Positions 1 to 10,100 of a DNA stretch of 64,000 bases are shown here, piece by piece. The stretch comes from a virus. The position numbers and the translations under genes were made by a program. Position 1 is the stretch's first letter, and the number at the start of each line of letters is the position of its first letter. Below the pieces are notes generated by a model that saw only the letters and a program-made list of their open reading frames with translations, did not search any database and was not told the origin of the DNA. The stretch spans positions 124,001 to 188,000 of IMG/VR virus record IMGVR_UViG_3300042359_000853; one strand, written 5' to 3'.

Positions 1-1030
1 CTGATTTATCTAAGTGACGAACAAACCATCGGTGACCACCAGGTTTAAAAGTGATCTCACCAGTCGATTTATCTACTTCTTCTTTTCCTTGCGCAATACC
101 AATCTCTTGATAAAACTCTGGTCTACAGAAGGCATCTAGTCCTGTATAGGGATTCATACCGTGAATAAATGAGATCTCAAACTTGATTTTCTTAGGTTTA
201 GCTAGTCTGTTTTTAGCAGTTTTGAATGTTACAACTATACCAGATGCACCTAGGTCCATCTCGTCTTCTTCTTGAGTTTTCAGCTTTGCTTTACTCATCA
301 TGCCGATAACAGAACTTGAATAAACGAGTGCCTTTCCACCTTTCAAGATTTCTTGTGGATACATAGAACCCTGCTCTAAATAGACGTGATTGCACACAAC
401 CATCGGGATACCCAAGTATCCTAGATCAATATTGATGGATCTGAACATTGCAGCAAGTGCTTTAGCCCTGGTCATATCAACTTTGATGTTTCCAGAAATA
501 AGGTCTTCTTTTTCTTTGTTTGAGCTCATTTGCCCAACTGAATCGAGAACTATTAAGAAAGGCTCGATTTCACCACGCTTCATCTTTTCTTCTTTAAGAG
601 AATCAAGTAGCTGTGTGAGTAAGATGTTAATCTCTTCAACTTTATTACCGTTGATAAGTTTGAACTTCTCTGGTGAGTTATCGACACCATATTTTGGTAG
701 ATCGGCAAGTTCAATAGAATATTCAGTATCGATGTAGATAACACCCATACCTGATTTTTGTGCGTGACGAGCAATCGACAGTGCGATAAAAGATTTGCCG
801 GTTCCAGAATCACCAGCTACGGTGAAAATCTTTCCGTGCTGAATACCACCACCAAGCATATCTGCTGATAGAGCGGCGTTTAGTAAATAGACACCGGTTG
901 AGATAAACTTTTTTTCACGAATTTCACTCTGAATAATAACAGGAACGCTTTTTGTAATGTTTGATAAAATATCACCGATCTTGGTGAATGAAAATGAATT
1001 TTTTTCTTCTTTTTTTGTAGTTTTAGCCAT
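1..1030 (-). CDS. uvsX: UvsX/RecA-like recombinase (partial, runs off window start)
   Basis: This gene encodes the strand-exchange ATPase used in T4-type recombination-dependent replication. The ORF starts at an ATG at 1030 and continues past the first base with no stop, so about 343 N-terminal residues are visible (T4 UvsX has about 390). Walker A GDSGTGKS lies at residues 73-80, and a Walker B strand (FLIVLDSVGQ) near residue 158. An L2-like region with VVCNHVY follows. The N-terminus is Lys-rich. The leader contains a near-perfect palindrome (1036-1062). The call rests on RecA-fold motif order and T4-like context and is secure at family level. Confidence 0.9.
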   Translation of the reverse strand, partial: MAKTTKKEEKNSFSFTKIGDILSNITKSVPVIIQSEIREKKFISTGVYLLNAALSADMLGGGIQHGKIFTVAGDSGTGKSFIALSIARHAQKSGMGVIYIDTEYSIELADLPKYGVDNSPEKFKLINGNKVEEINILLTQLLDSLKEEKMKRGEIEPFLIVLDSVGQMSSNKEKEDLISGNIKVDMTRAKALAAMFRSINIDLGYLGIPMVVCNHVYLEQGSMYPQEILKGGKALVYSSSVIGMMSKAKLKTQEEDEMDLGASGIVVTFKTAKNRLAKPKKIKFEISFIHGMNPYTGLDAFCRPEFYQEIGIAQGKEEVDKSTGEITFKPGGHRWFVRHLDKS

Positions 1031-1035
1031 GAAAC

Positions 1036-1062
1036 TTTTTTTTGATATTATATCAAAAAAAA
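1036..1062. promoter_or_regulatory. Perfect palindrome upstream of uvsX
   Basis: Eight T, GATAT, one central T, ATATC and eight A form a 13-bp perfect inverted repeat. It is flanked by a further complementary pair: TTTTAGCC (1021-1028, which spans the uvsX start) and GGCTAAAA (1063-1070). The mRNA leader could therefore fold back on the uvsX start codon, or the GATATAATATC core could be a promoter or operator. This is inference from sequence symmetry only. Confidence 0.45.
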
Positions 1063-1072
1063 GGCTAAAAGA

Positions 1073-1486
1073 TTAAAATGTAAAGTGCCAATGAAAGTGA
1101 TTCATTACAATCAAAAACTGAGTAGTTGTAACAAATCCAGATCTTAGAAGATCAACAATAAGATTGTAAATACCACCTCTTTTAGTAGATCTCTCTAAGA
1201 AGGTTAGTAGTGCTAGACCAACTAAAGTTGATAAAAAGAACACCCATTGACTAGAGAGAAGACCAACGGTCAAGAAAATAAAATTAAGTGTATTTATTAG
1301 AGTCCAAAAACCAAGTAGATAAAAATCTTGAGGCTCTCTAAAACTTGAAATCTCTGGAAGTTTTTTAGTGACCGTAAAAAATCCTCTGAACCAATCTTTT
1401 ATTTTATAAATTTTTACAAAATGAAAGAGCAGAAAAAAATTAGCCTGTGATAAGAAAAATAGGATAAGATAGAATATACTGGTCAT
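1073..1486 (-). CDS. Small polytopic membrane protein
   Basis: A 137-residue protein of unknown function with about four hydrophobic segments, near residues 3-24, 55-77, 80-98 and 117-133. Basic loops (KIYKIK, ERSTKRGG) separate them. There is no recognisable catalytic motif. It lies just upstream of uvsX on the same strand (43-bp gap) and divergent from the structural gene at 1585. It may be an inner-membrane protein acting during infection, but the sequence does not show which process. Confidence 0.6.
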   Translation of the reverse strand: MTSIFYLILFFLSQANFFLLFHFVKIYKIKDWFRGFFTVTKKLPEISSFREPQDFYLLGFWTLINTLNFIFLTVGLLSSQWVFFLSTLVGLALLTFLERSTKRGGIYNLIVDLLRSGFVTTTQFLIVMNHFHWHFTF

Positions 1487-1559
1487 AAAATTTTTAGATT
1501 ATATCTAAAAGTGTTTTTTTGTTCTAAAAATCTATATCTGCCGAGGAGAATAATTTTAA

Positions 1560-1566
1560 TATATAA
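1560..1566 (+). promoter_or_regulatory. TATATAA late-type box upstream of the 1585 gene
   Basis: TTTTAATATATAACC ends 18 nt before the ATG at 1585. It matches the box found before many structural genes in this window. Confidence 0.45.
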
Positions 1567-1584
1567 CCTTGATTTTCTAAAAAT

Positions 1585-4269
1585 ATGGCCCATACACCAC
1601 TCTACAAAAGACTTAAAAATCGGGGAACATCATTTTATGCTTTCCCTGGCGCTGCTGAAGATATTTCAGCTTCTTATCAGAATGAAAATTTTAGAATGTA
1701 TTTTTCTAATTATGTTCTATTAAATTTTCCTAAACAAAATCTCTCAGCTGATGGTGCTACTAACAGTATTTATTTCGATTTTGGAACTTTTTCAAAATCA
1801 GAACTTTCTTCACCAGCTGATGATTATAGTGATGGGCTTATAGAATCGTTACGAAACTACGTAGCTAATTTTGAGGTTGTTATGAAGTCTTCGAAGCTTA
1901 ATAATACTGAATTTTATTACGATCATAATGATACAACAACACCCACTGAGAAAATATTCTGGAAATGGTGTAAGAAACTCAATCTATTCGATCTTGAGAT
2001 AGCAAACGATGGAGACGAGTATTTTGGGAATCTTCAAGAGTTTGCAAGAAATAATCTTACTAACGATGAATACTTTAAGGAATATCTTTGGAGAGAAAGA
2101 GAAATTTTTGATTTTGAAACGGTAACCTTCTACCAGACCACCAACCCATCACACACTGGAAAACTTGAAATCGAGATAAAAGGTGCTACAAATCTAAAAG
2201 TAGGAGATATTATAGAATTTATCGAACCATCTAGTTACAGCTCGGGTGATTTAGCTCGTGATTCTGGATTAACTAATCTTCTTACTACACTTTCTAGTGC
2301 AAGATCTAAAGTAGTTTATAAGACTAGTTCGTCTGGTAATGATATTATTATTGTTGATCTATATGTTGCCGCAGCTTTAAATCCGAATCTTTCTTCTACT
2401 ATAAATTTGGTTTATCATCGATTAGTTCAGTATATAGGTAACGTCAATGGTGTAAATAATGTTCAAGAATCTGATAGATCTTATACTGAAGTTTGGGCAC
2501 ATATACCCGATAATACAGGTCAAACACCAGATGTTCTTTTTAGAACCCGTATTGATAAAAATTATAAACCTGGAGTGGGTTTTCCTATTTTACCAGCACA
2601 AATACAAAGTGAAATCGCTGGTGCCGAGAATTTCAAAAATCCTATTGTGAATTCTCCACAAGATTATCCAGGTAGTTATTTCGGTCAATTTGATAATAGT
2701 TTTTATACTTATCAAATATCTACTGGTGATTCACAAAGAAGAAGAGGAGATTTTTTTGGTATATCAGGTGACGTAAATAATTTCTCAGTTAGCTCATCTA
2801 AACTAGATGGTTTATCAATTGACTTTGATAGAGATCACTATGTTAAAATGAATTCTCGTAATCAAGAGATTACAACTTTTGACGAGTTTAATATGCTCAA
2901 TGTCAATGGTAATCCACCAAAAGATTTTGAATTCAACGCCATACTTTGGTATTACGACGTGATAGATTCAAATGGTAATATCTCAAAAAATCTTTACGGT
3001 ATTACTTTTTTGGATAATCCAAATAATAATCCACTACCAAATGAAGTTGGATATCGACTGCCTAGTTTTTCAAAACTTTGTGCCAACTCCAATCAAGATG
3101 GTGTTTCTTATGCGTTCAATCTTATCTTAAACTTTGCCATAACAAATGATAATCCACAAGATGCCTATAATCCTGACGCCATAAATTCTCTTTTTAACTT
3201 TAACCTTTTTAATGAAGCTATGAGAAAGCTTTCTATGGCCAATAAGTCATTTCTACAAATACTTATCGATCAGGGAAAAATTCAAGATGAAATATTAAAT
3301 CTAAAGACCTTACTCTATTCACAAACACAGATAGAAGAGATTAATCAAAAAATTAATTTTTTAGAAAATCTTTTAAGACTTTATTCTTCTAACCAGATTG
3401 TTGGTAGTAACACTATAAGTGTAAGAAGTGTTATTCAGAATGGTAATTCCTATATAACACTTGATTCAATCGATGGTAAATACAACCCAGTTGAAGTAGT
3501 TAGAACTACAGATTTGTTTAATGTTTCAGGACCAGTTTCGTATCTTATCAAACCTTCGCAAAATAAAGATTTTTTATTAAAAGTCATTAACGATGATATT
3601 AATCCACAATTTTTAGGACAAAATATACGTTTGAATTTAACGATTGATAGAGATCTCGATTTTGGTCAAACACTGGATATTATTGTTGATGGCACAGACA
3701 ACGCCACACAAAATAAACAACTTGATATTTTTATAAGAACAGATTCTACACTTACACCTTTAATTCAAGGTCTGAACTTACCTATTTACTACAATATATC
3801 AACCAACACAACAAACACAGCTAAAAAATTCAAAAATTTCAATTTCAATACAAATTTTAATCAAAATGTTCTTCTTTTTTCTGATTATAGTCTTCTGGTT
3901 CCTTTTCAAGAACCAAATAAGTTGATCAAAAAAACGATGAAAGTTGGTGATTATGTTCTTTTTGAGGATTTTGTAGTTGGTTCTGCTTCTACGGTTGATT
4001 TTTCAGGACAATACAGATTATTAAATATTGATTCGAATGATTCGAAAATGTGGTTTGATCTTTCCACAAATCCGGTGGTAACAAATTATGTTTTTGGATC
4101 GGGCGTTAGTTTTCCTATTTGTTTAGACAATTATCTGTGTAATGCTTTTAGTTTAAAATATAATAAAGGATACAAGATTTCTATAACAAGAATAGTCTCT
4201 ACACTCACTGGTAACATTTCAACGGATTATCAGATAATTTCACAAAAGTTTTACGAAGATACAATTTAA
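1585..4269 (+). CDS. Large virion structural protein, probably tail/baseplate
   Basis: An 894-residue protein I do not recognise by family. It is mostly beta-rich and Asn/Ser/Asp-rich, with one helical stretch near residues 545-600 (two short coiled segments around QILIDQGKIQDEILNL). There is no signal peptide or membrane segment. It heads a plus-strand run of five more genes that includes a gp26-like baseplate protein and a LamG adhesin, so a baseplate or tail role is likely from context. An ATG at 1585 downstream of a TATATAA box supports the start. Confidence 0.6.
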   Translation: MAHTPLYKRLKNRGTSFYAFPGAAEDISASYQNENFRMYFSNYVLLNFPKQNLSADGATNSIYFDFGTFSKSELSSPADDYSDGLIESLRNYVANFEVVMKSSKLNNTEFYYDHNDTTTPTEKIFWKWCKKLNLFDLEIANDGDEYFGNLQEFARNNLTNDEYFKEYLWREREIFDFETVTFYQTTNPSHTGKLEIEIKGATNLKVGDIIEFIEPSSYSSGDLARDSGLTNLLTTLSSARSKVVYKTSSSGNDIIIVDLYVAAALNPNLSSTINLVYHRLVQYIGNVNGVNNVQESDRSYTEVWAHIPDNTGQTPDVLFRTRIDKNYKPGVGFPILPAQIQSEIAGAENFKNPIVNSPQDYPGSYFGQFDNSFYTYQISTGDSQRRRGDFFGISGDVNNFSVSSSKLDGLSIDFDRDHYVKMNSRNQEITTFDEFNMLNVNGNPPKDFEFNAILWYYDVIDSNGNISKNLYGITFLDNPNNNPLPNEVGYRLPSFSKLCANSNQDGVSYAFNLILNFAITNDNPQDAYNPDAINSLFNFNLFNEAMRKLSMANKSFLQILIDQGKIQDEILNLKTLLYSQTQIEEINQKINFLENLLRLYSSNQIVGSNTISVRSVIQNGNSYITLDSIDGKYNPVEVVRTTDLFNVSGPVSYLIKPSQNKDFLLKVINDDINPQFLGQNIRLNLTIDRDLDFGQTLDIIVDGTDNATQNKQLDIFIRTDSTLTPLIQGLNLPIYYNISTNTTNTAKKFKNFNFNTNFNQNVLLFSDYSLLVPFQEPNKLIKKTMKVGDYVLFEDFVVGSASTVDFSGQYRLLNIDSNDSKMWFDLSTNPVVTNYVFGSGVSFPICLDNYLCNAFSLKYNKGYKISITRIVSTLTGNISTDYQIISQKFYEDTI

Positions 4270-4306
4270 ATTAAATAGGATTGAAGATTTAATATATAGA
4301 TTAAAA

Positions 4307-4313
4307 TATATAT
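4307..4313 (+). promoter_or_regulatory. TATATAT box 4 nt before a start codon
   Basis: TATATAT then TTAA then ATG at 4318. A second TATATA lies at 4293-4298. The spacing suggests a leaderless transcript. Confidence 0.5.
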
Positions 4314-4317
4314 TTAA

Positions 4318-4740
4318 ATGGCAGTTTGTGAAAATAGTTTATTTGGTGAAGGTAGTAAATATCTAAAATTTCAAGCCGGTGATCTGATCGCTGTTGATGG
4401 TCAAAATACAGTTGAAAGACTAGTATTAAATGATTTAAATTTACCATACAAACAACTTACTAAATTTAAGGTAACTCTAGAGGCAGGACAAGAAGATTAT
4501 CTAGTAGATCAGTTTGATGATAAAACTACTTTTTTTGCTATAGTAGCTAGGTATAATGCCAAATCAAAAGTTGAAGATAAAAACTACCTTCGTTGGAACT
4601 GGATAGATAATTCAAGATCTCAATATTTTTCTAAACTTCTGATGATGCATACAAATTCAGCAAATCCATTTACTGGTATCTATCTTCACAATCCAAATTT
4701 AGACTACGGAGTTAATATAGATATTCTCATAGCTACTTAA
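4318..4740 (+). CDS. Hypothetical structural-cluster protein
   Basis: A 140-residue protein of unknown function with an even mix of charged and aromatic residues and no membrane segment. It has its own TATATAT box 4 nt before the ATG and sits 48 bp after the 894-residue structural protein and 14 bp before an Ig-like protein. The co-orientation suggests a small virion or tail-assembly component. No motif confirms this. Confidence 0.5.
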   Translation: MAVCENSLFGEGSKYLKFQAGDLIAVDGQNTVERLVLNDLNLPYKQLTKFKVTLEAGQEDYLVDQFDDKTTFFAIVARYNAKSKVEDKNYLRWNWIDNSRSQYFSKLLMMHTNSANPFTGIYLHNPNLDYGVNIDILIAT

Positions 4741-4754
4741 ATCATACAAAAATT

Positions 4755-5402
4755 ATGACCTACTCATCAAAAATCGGAACCTATTTAGAAGATATCTCGA
4801 TATATCAACTAGAAAATACTTCAAAGAGTTTCAAGATTCTAGACAATTCGGGATCTAAAGTTAGTGCTCAGTTTCCTATATCAACTATAACTAGTGTAGT
4901 GAAGGAGGAATCTTCAGTGTTGGTTTATTCAACTTCAGAAGATTTGAGATTCGATTTTAGTAGCCAGAGTGTTGCAAATCAAGTTTATAGTTTGATTGGT
5001 TGGATTAAGGATGATCCTACAAGAAAAATAACAGATCTAGGAGCGACCTCCTCAAGAGAAGATTCAGAGGCACCTGTAATCTATTTCAATCCGGTTGTAA
5101 AACTAAACAACGTTACAGGAACATGGTCTTCTACCTATTCTGGAACTTTTTCAGCAACTTGGGTATATTCAGATATAATGTCAAAAAGAGATTTAATTAC
5201 CGATCTTGTTAGACAAACTTCAGATAATAGAGATGGTGTATTGACCCTCACAGAATCGAATATTTTTATCTATACCAATTCGACCTATAGTAACTATATT
5301 TCAGGTGTTGGTGCCTATGTTATAACTTTCGATGTATCCGATAGAGCTGGAAATAGTGTTGGACAAGGTCTTACGATAAGTCTAACCGTTACTTCATCTT
5401 AA
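4755..5402 (+). CDS. Virion protein with C-terminal Ig-like (DUF5011/HYR-type) domain
   Basis: A 215-residue protein. Residues about 105-213 look like an extracellular Ig-like domain: it begins after an acidic EDSEAP, contains a DNRDGVLTLTESN segment, and ends with VGAYVITFDVSDRAGNS, the usual last strands of DUF5011/HYR domains. Residues 1-100 are unassigned. Such domains decorate phage tails and capsids and help weak binding to surface sugars. It lies between two structural-cluster genes with 14-bp and 4-bp spacing, so it is probably co-transcribed with them. Confidence 0.6.
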   Translation: MTYSSKIGTYLEDISIYQLENTSKSFKILDNSGSKVSAQFPISTITSVVKEESSVLVYSTSEDLRFDFSSQSVANQVYSLIGWIKDDPTRKITDLGATSSREDSEAPVIYFNPVVKLNNVTGTWSSTYSGTFSATWVYSDIMSKRDLITDLVRQTSDNRDGVLTLTESNIFIYTNSTYSNYISGVGAYVITFDVSDRAGNSVGQGLTISLTVTSS

Positions 5403-5406
5403 AAAT

Positions 5407-6330
5407 ATGAATACTATCTATAATTTTAAGAACTGGATTTCAGAATCAAAGTTGATAAACTTTTCACTTTGGGTATCAAACTTAACCGAGAAGGATCCTT
5501 CACTTTTGGATATTATTGATGAATATATCGAGGATAAAGATCCTACAATTGGATTAGAAAATCTTCTAGATACATTGAATAGCAGCCAAAAAGAAAATCT
5601 TCGTAAAAGAATAGAGGATAAACTATCCAAAGATTCACCTAAGCAGGTTACTGCGTCCATTCAGTCTATAGATCCTATTAGGCAAAAAACACTCTTCAAA
5701 CTTTTCGTAAAAACACTATCTTTTATTGATGGTATTGAGGTAGAAAAAAAACCAAAGAGGGATTGGCTTGTTTATTTTACAACAAAAAAGATCTGGAGAG
5801 AAAAGTTATTAAATCTCTCTACTAGAATAACTTCTATCAATCAAGAAGTTGAAAAAATACCAGGAGATCAAAAATGGGTAAAAGCTTTCTGGGGAGTAAA
5901 AAATGACGGACTTTTTTGCTATGGTTTTTATACAAAATCTGAATTTTACCCTATACAAGAGGTAAAATTTACAGGAAATTTTTCTAGGTATATATCTTCG
6001 TTGGGTGCTAAAATACTCTGGGAAATAAAAAGAGATTTTATGGAGGTCACTCCCCAAAACCTACTTCTTCTTGGAAAAATTAAAACTTCAGTTGATGGGT
6101 TTGATTTTCCAAGTAGTGATAAGTTTTCTCTATGGGAGAAGCACCTTTTACATTTCGGTTGGTATGGACTAGGTGTTTGGAGTAGTAGAGAAATCGACCC
6201 TTCTTCATTTGAGAAAATAAAGGAAGAAATAAAGGAAAAATTGAGAAGTTATAGGTGGTCGAATAAGGTAAAGATCTCACTTAGAGCCGAAGAGTTTTGG
6301 ATACATCTTTACATTCAGATTAAACAATAA
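5407..6330 (+). CDS. Hypothetical protein with capsid-targeting-like N-terminus
   Basis: A 307-residue protein of unknown function. The N-terminus MNTIYNFKNWISESK resembles the T4 capsid-targeting sequence MKTYQEFIAEA (aromatic, Phe, then Ile-x-Glu), with I-S-E at the expected prohead-protease site. The rest is Lys/Trp-rich and globular, with a helical part at residues 30-110. It starts 4 bp after the Ig-like gene and ends 18 bp before the gp26-like gene. Either a packaged internal protein or a baseplate component would fit; the motif favours the former. Confidence 0.5.
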   Translation: MNTIYNFKNWISESKLINFSLWVSNLTEKDPSLLDIIDEYIEDKDPTIGLENLLDTLNSSQKENLRKRIEDKLSKDSPKQVTASIQSIDPIRQKTLFKLFVKTLSFIDGIEVEKKPKRDWLVYFTTKKIWREKLLNLSTRITSINQEVEKIPGDQKWVKAFWGVKNDGLFCYGFYTKSEFYPIQEVKFTGNFSRYISSLGAKILWEIKRDFMEVTPQNLLLLGKIKTSVDGFDFPSSDKFSLWEKHLLHFGWYGLGVWSSREIDPSSFEKIKEEIKEKLRSYRWSNKVKISLRAEEFWIHLYIQIKQ

Positions 6331-6348
6331 CTTATTTTCCCATACAAG

Positions 6349-7122
6349 ATGATTATGGAACTAGTTCGTCTTATCAAAAGTCTTGTAAGAGGTAATAAAG
6401 ATCTAGATTTAGGTCAATTACCCTCCCGTGGTTTGTTTTATCCTGAAGATTTCTCGATTAAAATCAAAAGAGCATCTTCAGAGCAGATCGTTCACTATGA
6501 AACCAATTTCGTAGAAAAAGATATGTTTTCTATTATTGAGTCTATTAAACGTGTAGTAGAAGCAAACGCTGTTTTTCCAGAAAATTATAATTTCAGATAC
6601 CTTAAAGTTATTGATCTTATCTGGGTATTTTTGGAAATTGTTAAATTTACACAGGATAAAAAAATAAACATCAACTATTTTGATAGTGATTCGTCACTTG
6701 TAAAGGAAGTTGAGATCTCTAATGAAAGTTTCAACTACTTTAATTTTTCAAAATTTGAGAGTTTTTACAACGCTGAAGAAAAAATCTTCGAGATGCAGGG
6801 TTACCGATTTTCGTTACCTTCTATTGGCGTTGAATCAGATTTACTTAAATATCTTAACTCGAAAAGTGCAAAAAAATCCGGAAGAGATCTAACAGATATG
6901 AACTACAACTTCATTTTCTTTCTGGGTATGAAAGATAGTATTACAAAAAAAGAAATAGAAAATCTAATTACTATTTTCAATGATGATTTAGATAAAAAAG
7001 AGATGGAAAAAATCGAAGCAATTATCGAAGAGTTTTCCAAGTCTATTAAATATACCTTGAAAATAGGTAAAAAAGTAATCGATCTTCAGTCAAAGATTCA
7101 ACTCAAAGAAATATTCAGATGA
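6349..7122 (+). CDS. Baseplate hub/assembly protein, T4 gp26-like
   Basis: A 257-residue protein. Its opening LGQLPSRGLFYPEDFSIKIKR, followed by a helical region ending in an aspartate-containing VIDLIWVFLEIVKF, has the layout of the T4_baseplate (gp26/gp28-like) family: an LPSxGxxY motif, beta strands, then helices. In T4 these proteins act in assembling the central baseplate hub. It sits inside a structural gene run, directly before a large adhesin. Two ATGs occur (6349 and 6355); either could be used. Family assignment is by pattern memory and moderately secure. Confidence 0.55.
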   Translation: MIMELVRLIKSLVRGNKDLDLGQLPSRGLFYPEDFSIKIKRASSEQIVHYETNFVEKDMFSIIESIKRVVEANAVFPENYNFRYLKVIDLIWVFLEIVKFTQDKKININYFDSDSSLVKEVEISNESFNYFNFSKFESFYNAEEKIFEMQGYRFSLPSIGVESDLLKYLNSKSAKKSGRDLTDMNYNFIFFLGMKDSITKKEIENLITIFNDDLDKKEMEKIEAIIEEFSKSIKYTLKIGKKVIDLQSKIQLKEIFR

Positions 7123-7133
7123 ACTATATAAAT

Positions 7134-7170
7134 AAAATTAGAAAAGGCGGTTGAAGTTTTTTCTAATTTT
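7134..7170 (+). terminator. AT-rich hairpin between gp26-like gene and adhesin
   Basis: AAAATTAGAAAA and TTTTCTAATTTT form a 12-bp perfect stem around a 13-nt loop starting GGCGG. It ends in T residues directly before the TATATATAT box of the next gene. It could end the upstream transcript, but the stem has little GC. Confidence 0.35.
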
Positions 7171-7178
7171 ATATATAT
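7170..7178 (+). promoter_or_regulatory. TATATATAT box 4 nt before adhesin start
   Basis: TATATATAT then CTTA then ATG at 7183. This is one of the closest box-to-start spacings seen and implies a leaderless mRNA. Confidence 0.55.
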
Positions 7179-7182
7179 CTTA

Positions 7183-10100
7183 ATGAATTTTACGATTGAG
7201 TGGTTTCAGTACATGACCTCAGATCTGGGTAATCCCAGAGTTTTTTCGATAAATAGTTTTCCGACTGCTAAAATCGCGGTCTCGATAGAAAGTAGCATCT
7301 TTCGTCTGTGGATAAATTCAGGCATTCGGTTTCAAGAGCCTGTTTCTCTAATACTTAACAATTGGACACACTTCGCTATTGTTTATACAAACGGTTCAAT
7401 AAAAATCTATAAAAACGGTCAAAAAATAGGAAATACCATTGAATATTATTCTGGTATGATCACTGATTATGATGATAAACTTTACATCGGAACTGATCTC
7501 GAAGAAGATTCTTATTTTTCTGGAAGATTATCAAATTTTAGATGGACGCAAGATGAAGTGTATTCATCAAACTTCAATCCATTGGCACAAAATTACGATG
7601 TATTAGCTGATACGATTTTATTATTGAAATTTGATGATATCAATGATTTTGTTTATGATAGCTCAGATACTGGCAAAGACACTTATGGATTCACTCTTTC
7701 TTGGAGCTCTACGAGTCCTATTGGTGGAAGTGGTTCAGTTGTTTTCAACGGTATTGATGGATATCTATATGTAGAACCGGTTGATGATTTTGATTTTTCT
7801 GCCGCTAGTATAACACCAACACAGACACCAACTCAAACCTTGACACCGACACCATCTCTAAGTATAGTTGCAACAAGTTCTACAACAACTACAACAACCA
7901 CGACTACTTCAACTTCTACTACTTCAACAACTACTTTAGAGCCAAGAGTAAATTATACAAGTAGAGTAAAATTTTTGTATAATAAAATAACTAAAATAGC
8001 TAGACGTGGTAAAGATTACTACTTCGAATGGGAACTGTTAGTTGATGAATCCTTAAAGCAAAAAGAATTAGGACTACTATCAGATGTTATGTTGAAATAC
8101 TTTGGTATAAACTGGGACAGATATCCGACCTTGGAAGATTTCAAGAAAAAATCTTGGCCACATATAAGATCTGTTACCGAAGGAGTGCAGAATGTTGAGC
8201 TTAAAAAAATATCAGATGCAAAAGGTGTTTACCAAATAGGTTGGGATTTCTATCTCGTATCTAACAACTATAGTATTGGACAAATCAAGGAACTTTTTGA
8301 GGATGGTAAGGAGATATTGAGAGTTTCTACACTTCTACAAATAGAAGATTTAACTTCAGCTACCTCAAGTATTTACGAAAAATATACCACTGGCATAGAT
8401 CTACTGAAATCAGATTATTTACTTATTTCACCTACACCCACCCCTACACAAACACCTACACCAACCGTAACGGTCACTCCTACAAAAACACCAACTAGAA
8501 CTCCAACACCAACTAGAACTATGACACCGACGGTCACTCAAACTCCAACAGTGACCGCAACACCAACTGTAACACCAACTGTAACATCAACTCTGACACC
8601 CACAGTTACACCATCTGTAACTGAAACGCCCACACAAACCTCAACTGTAACACCAACACAAACCGTAACACCAACCGAAACTTCTACTCAAACACCTACT
8701 CAAACACCAACTATTACACCTTCTGTGACTTCAACTATCACACCTACCGTTACATCAACACCAACAGAAACACCCACTCAAACATCGAGTGAGACTCCTA
8801 CCTCTACCGTTACACCTACTTTAACTGTTACACCGACTAGGACCGTAACACCGACCAATACACAAACACCTACAACCACACCAACTTCAACAATAACAGA
8901 AGGGTCGATAGCTTCGGGTGCTTTCTTCTACTTTGATCCAGGTAATACATCTTCTTATAGTGGCTCAGGAACTACTCTAAATGACATTAGTGGTAATGGT
9001 AATAACGGCTCTATATTCGGAAGTCCAGTTCATACATCTGGTGCGGGTGGATACTTCACCTTTGATGGTGTTAATGATTACATTTTGAGTCCAGACATTT
9101 ATTTCGGAGCTACCGAAACACATACTATTGAAGTTTGGATACGTCCTACCGCTGTGGATGATTGTATATGGTCCGATCTTGGACAGCCTACAATAAATGA
9201 TGGATATCATTTTGCCGGGGCACAAATATTACAAACAGGACCATTCAATCAAATCATTACTTCTTTGTGGAATGGAACTGCTGTAACTAGAGTAGTCAAT
9301 GGTGCGGGTAGTTATCTTAATACCTGGAAGCAAGTAGTTAGAGTGTATAACGGTAGTGTATTAACATCATATCTCGATGGGGTCATCGGTGGAACAATTT
9401 CAATTGCATATGATTCTCCACACAATGATGGAATCACCGATTGGTATTTAGCTTTTGGTGCTATTGATACGACTACTTACTTGGGCTCGGTTGCTGGTTA
9501 TTTTGCTGGTGGATATGGTATTATTCGATATTATAGAAGAGCTCTCTCTGCTAGTGAGGTTCTACAAAATTATAACTCAACGGTCTATAGCTACAACACC
9601 ACTACAACAACTACAACAACTATTGCACCTTCTTCAACACCAACTCCTACTCAAACACCTACTCAAACACCCACTTCTAGTCAAACACCAACCACCACAC
9701 CAACATCAAGTATAACAAACACACCAACTCAAACTCCTACAAATACTCCTTCTGTTACAACAACATCGGCTCCTGTTACTCTAGGGTTGGTTATTGAGTT
9801 GGATGCCTATGATTCTTCCAGCTATCCAGGGTCAGGAACAACAGTTTCTAACTTGCGGTCACCTGGAACCTACGATCATACGCTTACGGGCTCATCATTT
9901 ACAACTTTAAATGGTATCAAATGTTTTGACTGTTCATCAGGAACAAAGAGAGTTGTTGTAAATGGAACTGGTCCTCTCCTACCTACTACTGGATATACCT
10001 ATATTACTTGGGGTAGATTGAAAAACGATACCAGTGGATTTAGAACTTTACTTTACACAAATTCTCCTAAATATACACCAATAACTATCCCCGATGGTTC

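Noticed and set aside
8425-8900. Possible CRISPR-like or intergenic tandem repeat
   Set aside because: The repeats are in frame, encode Thr/Pro-rich protein, have no spacers and vary in codon use. They are a protein linker.
8977-9225. Minus-strand ORF of 82 codons inside the adhesin
   Set aside because: It is antisense to a clear LamG domain, has no own promoter and shows no recognisable protein character.
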